From: CAZUGO01 sp964619935 | Lineage (GTDB): Bacteria; Planctomycetota; Phycisphaerae; UBA1845; CAIVHJ01 | Length of the DNA: 64,000 nucleotides | Direction of reading: 5' to 3' | Assembly: GCA_964619935.1 (NCBI GenBank) | Contig: CAZUGO010000094.1 | Span: forward strand, 1 to 64,000 | In this document: one piece after another, positions 8,889 to 18,611 of the stretch | Layout: every line of letters starts with the position of its first letter | Numbering within the stretch: position 1 is the stretch's first letter | Position numbers and translations under genes: made by a program | The notes under the pieces: generated by a model | The model's database searches: none | Seen by the model: only the letters and a program-made list of their open reading frames with translations | What the model was told of the DNA's origin: nothing

Positions 8889-11315
8889 ATGAACCGCACA
8901 GCACTCACGCGCACGACGATGTCCGGACTCAGCGTCTGCCTCCTGGCGGCCGCCACCTCCCTCGCGGCACGCCCCGAGCACCCACGAATCACCAGCGAGC
9001 AGGGGGCCGCCGCAGCACGGCACACCCTGGAACCCGCGGCGGGCGGCTACCGCCTGCACCACCCGCGGCACCAAGTCACCTTTGGCGATGACGGGGTGCT
9101 GTTTGAGCCGCGGCGCGGCGGACCCCGCTGGCACTGGCGGTTGGCCGAGATTCAACCGCAGGCGGCCTGGGAGGCGACCGGCGCGGTCGTGGCTCCGACT
9201 TTGTGCGGCCCCGAAACCGTCTGTTTCGTGCGGGATCAGATCATTGAACAATACGTCCCACGTGCCGCCAGCGTGGAACAGCAATTCGTCATTCCGCGGG
9301 CATTGCCGCTGGCCGGGCAGGACCTGGTCATCGCAGGCCTGGTTCGCTGCGCCGGCACCCTGGAAACCACCCCGGGCGGCTGGCAATGGCGCACCGCCGA
9401 CGGGGTCACCCAACTGGGTGGCGTCCACGTCTATGACGCTGCCGGCCACACCCTCGCGGCCTGGATGACCGTGTCCGCCGATCGCACGCGCATCGTGGTT
9501 GACGGCGCGGCGCTGTCTGCAGCCGTTTACCCGGTGGTCATCGACCCCCAAATCGGTGTCAACGACATGCGCATCAGTCGCGCCGGGCCGGACGCCAGCA
9601 CCTCCTTCGATGCCGGCTGGGCCGCGGTGGCCTACAACAGCGCCGCCAATGAGTACCTGGTCGTGTGGCAGGCCGAGGACGACAGTGGCGACCTGGTGGA
9701 CGGCGAACGGGAGATTTACGGACAACGCATCGATGCCGCCAGCGGGTCCGAAATCGGCGAGGATGACTTTCGCATCAGTGACATGGGCACCGACGGCAAC
9801 CCCGACATCCAAGCCCTGATGCCCGCGGTGGCCTACAACAGCACCGCCGACGAGTACCTGGTGGTGTGGGTCAGCGGCGATGACACGCTGGCTGATGGTG
9901 AGATTGAGGTCTTCGGACAACGGCTCGCCGCCGACGGCTCCGAATTGGGAACGAATGATTTCCGCATCAGCGACATGGGAACCACCGCTGCTGCCGAATT
10001 CGACGCCCAGGCACCGGCAGTCGCTTACAACGCAACCGCCAATGAATACCTGGTGGTCTGGGACGGCGTGGACAGCGTGGCCGGGAAAACCGAGATCTTT
10101 GGGCAGCGGATCAGCGCCACTGGACAAGAAGTTGGCACCAACGACTTCCTGATCGGCAGCTTGGGGCCCGAAGACGACCCCAGCTTCGACGCCGTGACCC
10201 CCGCGGTGGTGCACAATTCCGTCGACAACGAGTACTTGGTGGTCTGGGTGGGTGACGACGACACCGCCCCGCTGGTGGAAGATGAGTTTGAAGTCTTCGG
10301 GCGGCGCTTGAGCGGCAGCGGCGCGGCCGCCGGGCCCGACAGCTTCCGCATCAGCGACATGGGCCTAAGCGGCAGCATCACCGCCACCGCCGCCAATCCA
10401 GCGGTGGCCTATAACCCGGTGAACAACGAGTACTTGGTCGTCTGGGATGGCGACGACGGCATCGCGCCGCTGGCAGACGATGAGCGCGAAGTGTACAGCC
10501 AGCGCCTGGACGCCGCCGGCACCGAAGTCGGCAACAACGACCTGCGGATCAGCGACATTGGGCAGGATGGCGATCCCGATTTTGACGCCCGCGACCCCAC
10601 GGTGGCCTACAACGCCACCGATGGGGAGTACCTGGTGGTCTGGGACGGCGATGCCTTGGTCGATGACGAACGGGAGATTTTCGGGCAACGGCTGCACGCC
10701 GCCAGCGGCGTCCAACTGGGGACCAATGATTTTCGCATCAGCGACATGGGCAGCAACGATGGCAATTCGAGCTTCGATGCATCATTGGCAGCCGTGGCCT
10801 TCAACACCGCCGATCACCAGTACGCCATCGTGTGGACCGGCGACGACGACACGCCGCCACAGGTCGACGATGAGGAGGAGGTCTTCTTCCAGGGATTCAG
10901 CACGCACACCGTGACCACCATCGTAACCCACACGCCCGATCCGTCCGAGCCTTCAGCGGCGGTCATGGTCAGCTTCTCGGTCAGTAGTGCGGTGGGCACA
11001 CCCACCGGCAACGTCACCGTCAGCGACGGGCTCGACAATTGCCTGGGGACCGCCGCAACCGGCATGTGCACCCTGGCGCTGCGCACGGCGGGGGCCCGCG
11101 AACTGACTGCCCGCTACGAAGGGGATGACAGCTTCAGCGGCAGTGAGTCAGCGGGGGTCAGCCACACCGTGTCCGCTGCCGGCGGCGGGGGCGGCGGCAA
11201 TGGCGGAAACAATCCCGGCACGGGCGGCTGCGGTGCCGGAGCCGGACTGTTGCTGCCCTTGTCGCTGTCGTTGGTCAGCCTGGGTTGGATGCGCCGCCGG
11301 CGCCGTCCGGGGTAA
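8889..11315 (+). CDS. Secreted seven-repeat protein with Ig-like domain and C-terminal sorting tail
   Basis: 808 residues from ATG at 8889, with a signal peptide in the first 27. Residues about 30-220 form a domain ending in YPVVIDPQIG, a motif common before extracellular repeats. Seven repeats of 60-68 residues follow (nucleotides about 9559-10900), each with the pattern FRISDMG, PAVAYN, EYLVVWDGDD and EIFGQRL. They probably form beta-propeller-like blades. An Ig-like/Big-type domain (VTVSDGLDNC...YEGDDSFSG) comes next. Then a Gly-rich linker leads to GCGAGAG, a hydrophobic helix and MRRRRRPG. That tripartite tail resembles Cys-containing CTERM sorting signals (Synerg/MYXO-CTERM style) and suggests covalent processing and surface anchoring. 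The ligand is unknown. Confidence 0.85.
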   Translation: MNRTALTRTTMSGLSVCLLAAATSLAARPEHPRITSEQGAAAARHTLEPAAGGYRLHHPRHQVTFGDDGVLFEPRRGGPRWHWRLAEIQPQAAWEATGAVVAPTLCGPETVCFVRDQIIEQYVPRAASVEQQFVIPRALPLAGQDLVIAGLVRCAGTLETTPGGWQWRTADGVTQLGGVHVYDAAGHTLAAWMTVSADRTRIVVDGAALSAAVYPVVIDPQIGVNDMRISRAGPDASTSFDAGWAAVAYNSAANEYLVVWQAEDDSGDLVDGEREIYGQRIDAASGSEIGEDDFRISDMGTDGNPDIQALMPAVAYNSTADEYLVVWVSGDDTLADGEIEVFGQRLAADGSELGTNDFRISDMGTTAAAEFDAQAPAVAYNATANEYLVVWDGVDSVAGKTEIFGQRISATGQEVGTNDFLIGSLGPEDDPSFDAVTPAVVHNSVDNEYLVVWVGDDDTAPLVEDEFEVFGRRLSGSGAAAGPDSFRISDMGLSGSITATAANPAVAYNPVNNEYLVVWDGDDGIAPLADDEREVYSQRLDAAGTEVGNNDLRISDIGQDGDPDFDARDPTVAYNATDGEYLVVWDGDALVDDEREIFGQRLHAASGVQLGTNDFRISDMGSNDGNSSFDASLAAVAFNTADHQYAIVWTGDDDTPPQVDDEEEVFFQGFSTHTVTTIVTHTPDPSEPSAAVMVSFSVSSAVGTPTGNVTVSDGLDNCLGTAATGMCTLALRTAGARELTARYEGDDSFSGSESAGVSHTVSAAGGGGGGNGGNNPGTGGCGAGAGLLLPLSLSLVSLGWMRRRRRPG

Positions 11316-11534
11316 GTGCCCCACGTCATGCATCAAGGATCGGTCTGTCGGCAGATTCGCAGGGATTCCAACGACAGCGACCGCTGCCGCGGTCTCCTTT
11401 GAGCAATCGACCCGCGCGACCCGCTCGTAGGCCCTGACGGCGCTGCGACGGACCGGTCCTTGCCAGACCCCGCTGCCCCAACCCGAACCCACCCAATTGA
11501 TTCTTGCCCGTCGTGGTCGCGCTGCGGCATCTTG

Positions 11535-11543
11535 TGATATACT
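11535..11543 (+). promoter_or_regulatory. Extended -10 promoter for the 11582 gene
   Basis: TGATATACT contains a TG dinucleotide one base before TATACT at 11538-11543. This is an extended -10 element, and no good -35 lies at the usual distance. It would start transcription about 30 bases before the ATG at 11582, leaving room for the ribosome binding site GAGGTG. Confidence 0.5.
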
Positions 11544-11581
11544 GTAGGCACTTCAATTCATCCTTAGCACGAGGTGCCACC

Positions 11582-12679
11582 ATGATTCGACTGGCTGCCA
11601 TCCTGACACGTGCTCTGTCCAGCGCTTTGGTCTTCGCCGCAACCGTGACGGCCGGCGAACCCTTGAACGATGCCGAACTCTGCCGGCAGACGGGTGGCAA
11701 TTGGGAACTCCTGGCCTGCGATCACTACTATTGCGGTCTGCCGCAGGAATGTGCCGCCGTCATACCCGGATGCGATTGTGGGCCCACCGCCAATTTCGAG
11801 GACGGGGTCGGTTGCATGCCGGACGACGCCTGCGCCGACGTGTACCCCGTCCAGGTCGTCGTGGACATGGATGCGACCACGCCGGGCGTACAATCGTCGG
11901 TGGCCGTGTCACAGTGCACGACGGTGCTGGAGGATGTTGCGGTCTACATCATCGATCCCATCGGGCAACGGCAGGTGTGGGCCATCGGCTACCTCGGGGG
12001 TCTGGATCGCGGGATCGCCCTGGGACACACACCGGGCGACAACGCTGGAACGCTGACGTCGATGGCGGGCACCCCCGGCACTCCGGTCAACCCTGCGGCC
12101 GCCAACTGGGTGGATCACGCCCCGCAACTGGATCCTGGCTTCGCGGGGCCCGAAGTGCAGTACTTCGAATTCGGCGCCGAAAACCCGGCGCTGATCCCGG
12201 CGGAACCGGGCGCCCCGGTGTTCACGGTCGCCATCACGCTCCGCAACCCACAGATCGGTGATCGGTTCGACATCTACCTGCTGGATCAGGTCTCGGTGTG
12301 GACGGCGGGCGCCAATGGAGCCTTCTGCACCACGGACGCCTATGCGCTGGACTCCGGCGGCGACGCGGTTCCCGATGACACTGCCGGCTTGTACGGCATC
12401 GATGCGGACGTGCCCATTGCTCCGCCGGCGGCGGCCTATTGGGTCGACTACATCGACGGCCCGCCCGGTGGCGGCCCGGCGGTGATTGAAGTCGTTGCGA
12501 TGGCTGCGGACCTGAATGGCGACGGTGGGGTCGGAGCCGCCGATCTGGCGCTGCTGCTCGGCGCCTGGGGACCATGCGACGGGTCGTGTGCCGCCGACCT
12601 CAGTGGCAACGGAACGGTGGGCCCCGATGACCTTGCCCAACTGCTGGGCGCCTGGGGAGGCTGCGGCGGATCTCCGTGA
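11582..12679 (+). CDS. Secreted protein with two C-terminal dockerin-like repeats
   Basis: 365 residues from ATG at 11582, preceded by GAGGTG. The N-terminus is a signal peptide (LTRALSSALVFAATVTAG). A Cys-rich segment (residues 25-85) resembles the small Cys-knot found in many planctomycete secreted proteins. The middle domain is beta-rich, carries DVYPVQVVVDMDATTPG and is not a family I recognise. The end has two dockerin-like calcium-binding repeats: ADLNGDGGVGAADLALLLG and, after a short Cys linker, ADLSGNGTVGPDDLAQLLG. In cellulosomes dockerins bind cohesins; planctomycetes carry many such repeats without known cohesin partners. Confidence 0.85.
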   Translation: MIRLAAILTRALSSALVFAATVTAGEPLNDAELCRQTGGNWELLACDHYYCGLPQECAAVIPGCDCGPTANFEDGVGCMPDDACADVYPVQVVVDMDATTPGVQSSVAVSQCTTVLEDVAVYIIDPIGQRQVWAIGYLGGLDRGIALGHTPGDNAGTLTSMAGTPGTPVNPAAANWVDHAPQLDPGFAGPEVQYFEFGAENPALIPAEPGAPVFTVAITLRNPQIGDRFDIYLLDQVSVWTAGANGAFCTTDAYALDSGGDAVPDDTAGLYGIDADVPIAPPAAAYWVDYIDGPPGGGPAVIEVVAMAADLNGDGGVGAADLALLLGAWGPCDGSCAADLSGNGTVGPDDLAQLLGAWGGCGGSP

Positions 12680-12859
12680 CCGTCGGCCCGGATCTCGGTT
12701 GGGGCATCCGGCCAGGCAGCGACATGATCGATCGCGGCGCCGGTGTTTCGGTCGGCGGTCTTGTGCGACACAGCAACCCCTGCATCATCGTGACCCCCGC
12801 TACGGGCCACTCAGCGCTGCCCTCGGCACCCCAAGGCTCCGGCCGAGCACGCATTGGCC

Positions 12860-13762
12860 TCAGGCGTCGGTCGGTGTGGCCGCTATGGCCTGCCGATGCA
12901 CAGCGCGCAGCGATTCGACCATTTCAGCGGTGAGGTTCTTGTGCTTGCCCATTTCCAGGACGCGCCGCGGCGGCTTCTTCAAATCCCAGGTGATCCCGAG
13001 GAAAGAGAGCAGCTTGATGACGTAGTAGGTGACGTCAATCTCCCACCAGTAGAAGCCGGAGTTGGCCGACGCCTGATAGAAGTGATGATTGTTGTGCCAA
13101 CCTTCCCCGAGGGTCAATAGCGACAGGATCATGCTGTTGTGGCTGTCGTCGGTCGTCGGAAACCGCCGCCGACCGAAAATATGGCAGAAGGAGTTGATCG
13201 CAAAAGTCGTATGGTACAGCACCACCGTGCTGATGATCATGCCCCAGACCACGCCCGCCCAGCCATCCACCCAATAACACAACGGGAACAGGGCGAAGTA
13301 CGGCAGCAACTCGTACTGGTTCAGCCAGCGCAGCTCAGGGTACTTGGCGAAATCCCGGATCAGGTCTTCGTTGGTCTCGGTGTGATCGGACGACAACACC
13401 CAACCGACGTGAGACCACCAGAAGCCGTCGCGCGCCGGCGAATGCACGTCCTCAGCCTGATCGGAGTGGATGTGGTGATGGCGATGGGTCGACGCCCACC
13501 ACAGCACACCCTTCTGGGCCGCACTGCCGCCCAGCCAAGCCAGGATGAACTGAAACACTCGACCGGTCTTGTAGGATCGGTGGGAGAAGTACCGATGATA
13601 CCCGCCCACCAGCCCGAACTTTCGGACCAGGAACAGCACCAAGGCCAGGAGCAATGAGGTGGACGTGGTCGCGCGCCACACCGGCGGCAGAAACGCCAGC
13701 AACACCGCGAGATGGATGGCCACGAAGAACACGGTCGTGATCGTGATGGTTCGCTTTTTCAT
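12860..13762 (-). CDS. Membrane fatty acid desaturase (acyl-CoA/lipid delta-9 type)
   Basis: 300 residues from ATG at 13762 (MKKRTITITT). All three histidine boxes for the di-iron centre are intact: HRYFSH at 56-61, HRHHH at 93-97 and HNNHH at 223-227. Four hydrophobic segments flank them, as in acyl-CoA delta-9 desaturases. It introduces a double bond into membrane fatty acyl chains and needs reduced ferredoxin or cytochrome b5-like donors, none of which is encoded nearby. It is convergent with the dockerin gene ending at 12679 and appears to be a single-gene unit. Confidence 0.93.
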   Translation of the reverse strand: MKKRTITITTVFFVAIHLAVLLAFLPPVWRATTSTSLLLALVLFLVRKFGLVGGYHRYFSHRSYKTGRVFQFILAWLGGSAAQKGVLWWASTHRHHHIHSDQAEDVHSPARDGFWWSHVGWVLSSDHTETNEDLIRDFAKYPELRWLNQYELLPYFALFPLCYWVDGWAGVVWGMIISTVVLYHTTFAINSFCHIFGRRRFPTTDDSHNSMILSLLTLGEGWHNNHHFYQASANSGFYWWEIDVTYYVIKLLSFLGITWDLKKPPRRVLEMGKHKNLTAEMVESLRAVHRQAIAATPTDA

Positions 13763-14376
13763 CAATGAGCATCCGCCGGGTTTGGGCCGGCCCGTCACCG
13801 AGCAACCCATCCCCCAAAGTGATGATCGCGGCATACCCCGCGCGGGGTACCCGTATCCCTCAGGCGCTGGAATCCCAGAACCCGAACATGCCGCCGGATC
13901 TGGCGCCCGCCAGCACCCAGAACCCGCCTCCGGACTTATCGGATTCCTTCACAAGAAAACACAAACTCGCGCCGCAGCAGAGGAGCCACAAGACACTACG
14001 CTACGGGACGTTGCAGGCAATCGTTGTTCTCGGGCAGATTCGCGTGTAGCTCGGTCGGATTATACTACCGCGCGCAGGGATGTACATATCAATCTGTGAT
14101 ATTTTGGGAGGCAGCGCCTTCGGGCCCCCGGATTGGGCTCATGAGGGGCTGGCGCCCCGCAAGCGTCCCTTGGCTCCTCAGAACGCCGCCGAGCGTGTGG
14201 TTTGGGCGGGCAATCAGCCGATGATGAGGTAGCGGGTCACCCGCCCGCCTTGCAATCTCATGGAAGTTCGCTTCGGACGCGGAACGGACGCTGCGCCAGG
14301 CCGTGCGCCGGGTGAGCACCTGCATGACCGTTCTAGGCGTACTGGATGTGGTCACCCGTTCCCCCAGCGGCGGGAT
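13763..14376. other. Intergenic region, no recognised gene
   Basis: About 610 bases between two minus-strand genes. Short open frames exist on both strands (for example a plus-strand stretch reading HEGLAPRKRPLAPQNAAERV around 14140-14200), but none has a ribosome binding site or a recognisable domain. It may contain decayed coding sequence. Confidence 0.4.
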
Positions 14377-14889
14377 TCACCCACGCTTGGGGCCGTGAAT
14401 GAAGGTCATGTGTTCACGGTCCTTGATCACCCCGGGGAAGGGCAGCGCCCGGCCGTGCATGACCACCCAGACCCCGGCGGTGAGCACCTGGCTGGCAAAC
14501 AGGGACTCGGTGACGTTCTGCACGGCGTCGGTGTCACGAAACTCAAACGGCCGCATGGCCCCGGTCAGGATCACCGGCTTTTCCAGCGGCGCCAAATGAG
14601 CGCACAAATACTCACCCGTTTCGGTCAGCGTATCGGTCCCATGGATCACCAGGATGGCATCGTTTTGCGACAAGGCCGCCTTGACCGCATACAGAATGGT
14701 CTGCCGATCAGCATCATCGATCTCCCGCGAATCCTTGGACATCACCGGAACGTGGCGGATCGACAGGTGACGATGCCGCAACTGGAACAGCACGTGGTGC
14801 AGCACCGAACCCACGTTGGCCAGCGTGCCGTCGGATTCGTTGTACGTTTTCTCGATGGTGCCGCCGGTGGTCAGGATCGCCACGCGCAT
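14377..14889 (-). CDS. Asparaginase-family N-terminal-domain protein
   Basis: 170 residues from ATG at 14889. It carries the two threonine motifs of L-asparaginases, TTGGTIEK at 7-14 and HGTDT at 83-87, with the Ser/Asp of MSKDSREI near 50-57 in the substrate-binding position. It ends after the first (Rossmann-like) domain. Full asparaginases run to about 330 residues and have a second domain that completes the dimer interface. Free-standing N-terminal-domain proteins of this size are known in other bacteria, so this need not be a truncation. Amidase activity is plausible but unproven. Confidence 0.85.
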   Translation of the reverse strand: MRVAILTTGGTIEKTYNESDGTLANVGSVLHHVLFQLRHRHLSIRHVPVMSKDSREIDDADRQTILYAVKAALSQNDAILVIHGTDTLTETGEYLCAHLAPLEKPVILTGAMRPFEFRDTDAVQNVTESLFASQVLTAGVWVVMHGRALPFPGVIKDREHMTFIHGPKRG

Positions 14890-14918
14890 ATCGTTCCTCT
14901 GACAATCGATGCTGGAGT

Positions 14919-14950
14919 CGGCCCTCCGCCCGCCGGTGGGCGGAGGGCCG
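14919..14950 (-). terminator. Strong hairpin between the beta-helix and asparaginase-like genes
   Basis: A perfect 13-bp stem (arms 14919-14931 and 14938-14950, CGGCCCTCCGCCC and its complement) encloses a 6-base loop. It lies 77 bases after the stop of the 15027-17825 gene and 30 bases before the next start, both on the minus strand. No T-tract follows, so it is a terminator-like or RNA-stabilising hairpin rather than a classic intrinsic terminator. Confidence 0.55.
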
Positions 14951-15026
14951 TGCGATATGGTAGCGTTTGGCGGCACGGTCAGCCAATCGGCAGTGGCCCG
15001 GTCCGGGCGGCGCCACGCGCCGGGGC

Positions 15027-17825
15027 TCAGTCGCAGGGTCCCCAGGCACCCAGGAGCGCGGCCAGATCCGCGGCATTGACGATGCCGTCGTTATTCAGGT
15101 CCGCCGGACAACTGGACTCGCAGATGCCGTTGACGCACTCCTGGCCGGCGCCGCACTCGACATTGTTGTTGAACGTACAACTGGCCCCGAATCCGCACAG
15201 ATCGATGGTACACAGATCGCCGTCGGCATCGCACGGGGTTCCCAGGGCCACACCCGGATGGGTGCACACGCCGCTGGCGTTGCAAAAATCACTGGTACAC
15301 TGGTTGCCGTCGCTGGTGCACGGCGTTCCCTGGGGCAGGTTGTTGTTCAGACAGACGCCACCCTGACAGGTGTCCGCTGCGGTGCAGGACCCGACGCCGT
15401 TTCCAACGCATGAGGCCCCGTTGGGCAGCGTGGTGTTGATGCAGGCTCCGCTCAGGCACTCATCGGTCGTGCAGGCGTTGCCGTCGTCGCACTCCGAGGC
15501 CAGCGTGCATTCAAAGCAGTTGAAGATGCCGGGAAACTCGATCAACCCGTCGTTGATGAAGATGGCGCGTGAGCCCGAGATGCCAAAGCCGTCGTTGACG
15601 GTGAATTGGCCGATCAGCACCCGGAAGTTCTCGTCGGGCACACCCTGGCTGTTGTCCGGGTCACTGTTCAGCCAGCCGCCCACGGCCTGGCCGCAGGTGC
15701 CCGGCAACGCCAGCCCGCCGGGCACGCATGGTGGCGCCGGGTCGCAATTGAAGGCGCAGGTATTCCAACTGGGATCGGTAATCGTGGAATCGGTGCCATC
15801 GTCGGTGGCCACTCCGATGGTGACGTAGCTGTCCAGGACCGTTTCAGGCACCAGGTCCACGATGGTTTGCAGCGGGGCGGTGTCCCCACCGAAATCGCTC
15901 TGGTGGAAGCCGGCCGGATCATCGGTGTTGATGCCCGAGAATCCGATGCTCAGCAGGCTGTCTTTCGAATTGTCGAACTGCACGTACACGCGGCAGATCC
16001 GCAGCCCCATCGACTCGGCCAGCGGCGTGGTCTCGTCGAAGGCGATGAGCATGGGACAGTCGTCGGGAATGCCGTCGGAGTTGTTGTCCTGGCTGGACCC
16101 GCTGCTGATGTCACACTCGTCGGGAACCCCATTGCCGTTGCAATCCGGGCTGAGCTTGCTCTTGATCTCGCAACTGTCCACGATGTCGTTGTCGTTGCAA
16201 TCCGGTTCGCATTCGTCGGGGATGCCGTCGCCCGTGCAATCCTGGCTGCTGCCACTGGCGATGTCGCATTCATCGGCCTGCATGTTGTTGTTGCAGTCCG
16301 GCTCACACTCGTCGAGCACACCATTGCCGCCGCAGTCGGTGCCGGCCCCCGAGGTGATGTCACAGCGATCCGGGATGCTGTTGCCGTTGCAATCATTGGC
16401 GGCCCCTTCGGCCAGTTCGCAGGCGTCCTCCCGGGCATTGCTGTCGCAGTCGGATCCGGCAAACGCGGTGCTGCCGAATTCGTACGGGCCCATGTCCACC
16501 GGCGGCGTGCCGTCACCGGTGTCTGCGGTGGCCGGGTCGTCCACGATCCGTTCGTTGTCGTCCAGATCGACCATGCACACCGGCAGCGCGGCATTCTGGC
16601 CGGCGTCAATCGCCGGAGAACCCGCCGCCAGACGATAGTTATTGTCCCCCGCCGTCGCCGGGTTATCATCGGCACCATCGGCGTCGACGAACAGCGGATC
16701 GCTGCCGATGTTGCCGGTGCCGCCCAGAGCACTGAGCCCCTGAATGCAGGAATAGTTGACCACCGGCGATCCGCTGGTGGTGTGGATCTGGGCGGACTCG
16801 TCCATCCCGCCGGCATCGCTATTGGCCCACAGCACGGTGTTGGTGACCACCGGATGGTTGGCAGCGCCGGTGGTGTTCGCGATGCCGCCGCCGGCCACAC
16901 CGGCGACATTGTCAACCACGGCACAGTTGATCAACGACGGGCTGCTGCCGCTGGACCCGGTGTTGCGCATGGCCCCCCCGTTGTTGGTGGCGGTATTCCC
17001 CGCCAGCAGGCAATTCACCAGCACCGGGTTGACGTCGGAGTTGGCGATGCCGCCGCCGGACCCGGCGCTGTTGCCGAGGATCTTGCAGTTCCGCAGGATC
17101 GGAATCGTGACCTGCCCGACATTGCCGGAGATGCCCACGCCGCCGCCGGATCCAACCGCCAAGTTTGACTCGAAGGTACAGTAGCTGATCGTCGGGGCGG
17201 ACAGCGGCGAGATGGACAACCCACCGCCGAACCCGGCCACACCGGTGGCGGCGTTCCCGACGAAACGGCAATTCCGCACTTGGACCTGGTTGTTGGTGAT
17301 GACCATGCCGCCGCCGCCATTGTCGGGAAAGGCCAGGCTGGCGTTGCCGCCCGTAATCCGAAAACCGTCCAGAACGGTGCTGGCGTTGCCCAGCAGCGCC
17401 GACACGACGTGCAGGCTGTTTTCGCCATTGTTGGTGAAGCCGGGCCCATCGTTGCCGGCCAAGTCACCGCTGAGGATGGTTTGATCAAACAAACCGGCGC
17501 GCATCGCGAAGGACGTCTCGGTACCCGCGAAGCCGCCGTACACGCCGACGGCGGAGACCAGCGCAAAGCTGAGCGTACGGTCTCCGGTGTGCACGCCGCC
17601 GATGACATTGTAATCGGGTTTGTAAATCCCAGTGGCGACCCAGATCTGATCACCGGGGTCGGCCAGGCTCAAGGCCTTCTGCAACTCCGGGCAAGCATCG
17701 ACCCAACTGGTGCACCCAGCCGACGAGGCACCGTTGTCGTTGACATACCACACCGTCTGAGCCTGGAGGTCTGCAGTCGCCAGCAGAACGCCCATGCAGG
17801 CCAGGCACATACTTGAGAAGCGCAT
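15027..17825 (-). CDS. Secreted parallel beta-helix protein with Cys-rich modules and dockerin-like repeat
   Basis: 932 residues. The ATG at 17825 follows GAAGGAGA and a signal peptide (residues 1-22). Residues about 25-450 are a right-handed beta-helix of the polymorphic outer membrane protein/choice-of-anchor type (WYVNDNGASSAG at the start, then repeated GGGM, NCRFVGN and GGGIAN coils). Next come short repeats of DCNGNGVPDECDI type (about 455-580), which look like calcium-binding thrombospondin-3-like repeats. A beta domain follows, then Cys-rich repeats like CTTDECLSGAC. It ends with a single dockerin-like ADLNNDGIVNAADLAALLG. Likely a surface or secreted adhesin or carbohydrate-binding protein; the ligand is unknown. 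Confidence 0.85.
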   Translation of the reverse strand: MRFSSMCLACMGVLLATADLQAQTVWYVNDNGASSAGCTSWVDACPELQKALSLADPGDQIWVATGIYKPDYNVIGGVHTGDRTLSFALVSAVGVYGGFAGTETSFAMRAGLFDQTILSGDLAGNDGPGFTNNGENSLHVVSALLGNASTVLDGFRITGGNASLAFPDNGGGGMVITNNQVQVRNCRFVGNAATGVAGFGGGLSISPLSAPTISYCTFESNLAVGSGGGVGISGNVGQVTIPILRNCKILGNSAGSGGGIANSDVNPVLVNCLLAGNTATNNGGAMRNTGSSGSSPSLINCAVVDNVAGVAGGGIANTTGAANHPVVTNTVLWANSDAGGMDESAQIHTTSGSPVVNYSCIQGLSALGGTGNIGSDPLFVDADGADDNPATAGDNNYRLAAGSPAIDAGQNAALPVCMVDLDDNERIVDDPATADTGDGTPPVDMGPYEFGSTAFAGSDCDSNAREDACELAEGAANDCNGNSIPDRCDITSGAGTDCGGNGVLDECEPDCNNNMQADECDIASGSSQDCTGDGIPDECEPDCNDNDIVDSCEIKSKLSPDCNGNGVPDECDISSGSSQDNNSDGIPDDCPMLIAFDETTPLAESMGLRICRVYVQFDNSKDSLLSIGFSGINTDDPAGFHQSDFGGDTAPLQTIVDLVPETVLDSYVTIGVATDDGTDSTITDPSWNTCAFNCDPAPPCVPGGLALPGTCGQAVGGWLNSDPDNSQGVPDENFRVLIGQFTVNDGFGISGSRAIFINDGLIEFPGIFNCFECTLASECDDGNACTTDECLSGACINTTLPNGASCVGNGVGSCTAADTCQGGVCLNNNLPQGTPCTSDGNQCTSDFCNASGVCTHPGVALGTPCDADGDLCTIDLCGFGASCTFNNNVECGAGQECVNGICESSCPADLNNDGIVNAADLAALLGAWGPCD

Positions 17826-18611
17826 TCCCAGTCTCCTTCTTCGTTTCAGAAATGAAGATCCGCTGCTGAATTCCCCAACATCAAATGGTCACCGTGTGGC
17901 GGGTCCGCACGGCAACATCTGCACAGCACTGCGAGCCGGCCGACGACGCGACGCCAACAGGTCCATGAGCTTCTCGGCCCATCCCGGCAACAGACCCGAC
18001 CACGCGCGCTGCGGAACCGCCGGGCTCAGATCTTGTACACCCTCCCACGGCGGCCCGCGGAAAAAGAACGATGGAGAGGAAATTCCAGAGTAGAGCGTTG
18101 CGTTGAGCGAGTCAAGTTCCGCCCAACACGCTGGTTGCGGCGACCGCGGAAGTTTAGCCAGTCGTCGCGTTCGCGAGCGACCAATCCGCGAGCGTAAATG
18201 AATGCTTTGAATCGTGCTGCGGTTCTTTAGCGGACCTTGGAACATTCTAATCTAGCGCGGCAGCTATTCAGATCCAATGGGTCGGGCATCCCCATTGCGG
18301 GCGTCGCCGCCGGCGACCGCATCCGCGGGGTCCTGCATCGGGGCACGGCCTGCCGGGTGTGCGACCGGCGGGTTGCTGCCGCATGGGGCCATGAACTCGG
18401 AGATCAGCCGAATTCAGGCGCGCCGGATCGAACGGCTTGTTCCTGACCAACTTCGGTGGTCTGAAGCAGCAGGGTCAGAATCTCGTCCAAGGGGGCGCCG
18501 GCGGCGCCTGCTAGTCGACCGCGGCGCTGGCCCGAACGCACCGCACCCCTGCGGCGGAGCCCTGGCTGTTGTCTGAACGTGAGTTGCGCCCCACCCCAAC
18601 CCGCCGAGCGC
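17826..18611. other. Intergenic region, no recognised gene
   Basis: About 785 bases upstream of the beta-helix gene and downstream of the enolase-superfamily gene, both on the minus strand. A plus-strand open stretch around 18410-18515 reads NGLFLTNFGGLKQQGQNLVQ. It could be a decayed coding tail, but it has no start signal and I cannot assign it. Confidence 0.4.

Noticed and set aside
14377..14889. Truncated full-length asparaginase (pseudogene)
   Set aside because: Free-standing N-terminal-domain proteins of this length exist in other bacteria and both Thr motifs are intact, so I kept it as a gene.
15606..17168. Plus-strand open frame of 520 codons opposite the beta-helix gene
   Set aside because: Shadow of a repeat-rich gene; no ribosome binding site and no recognisable motif.
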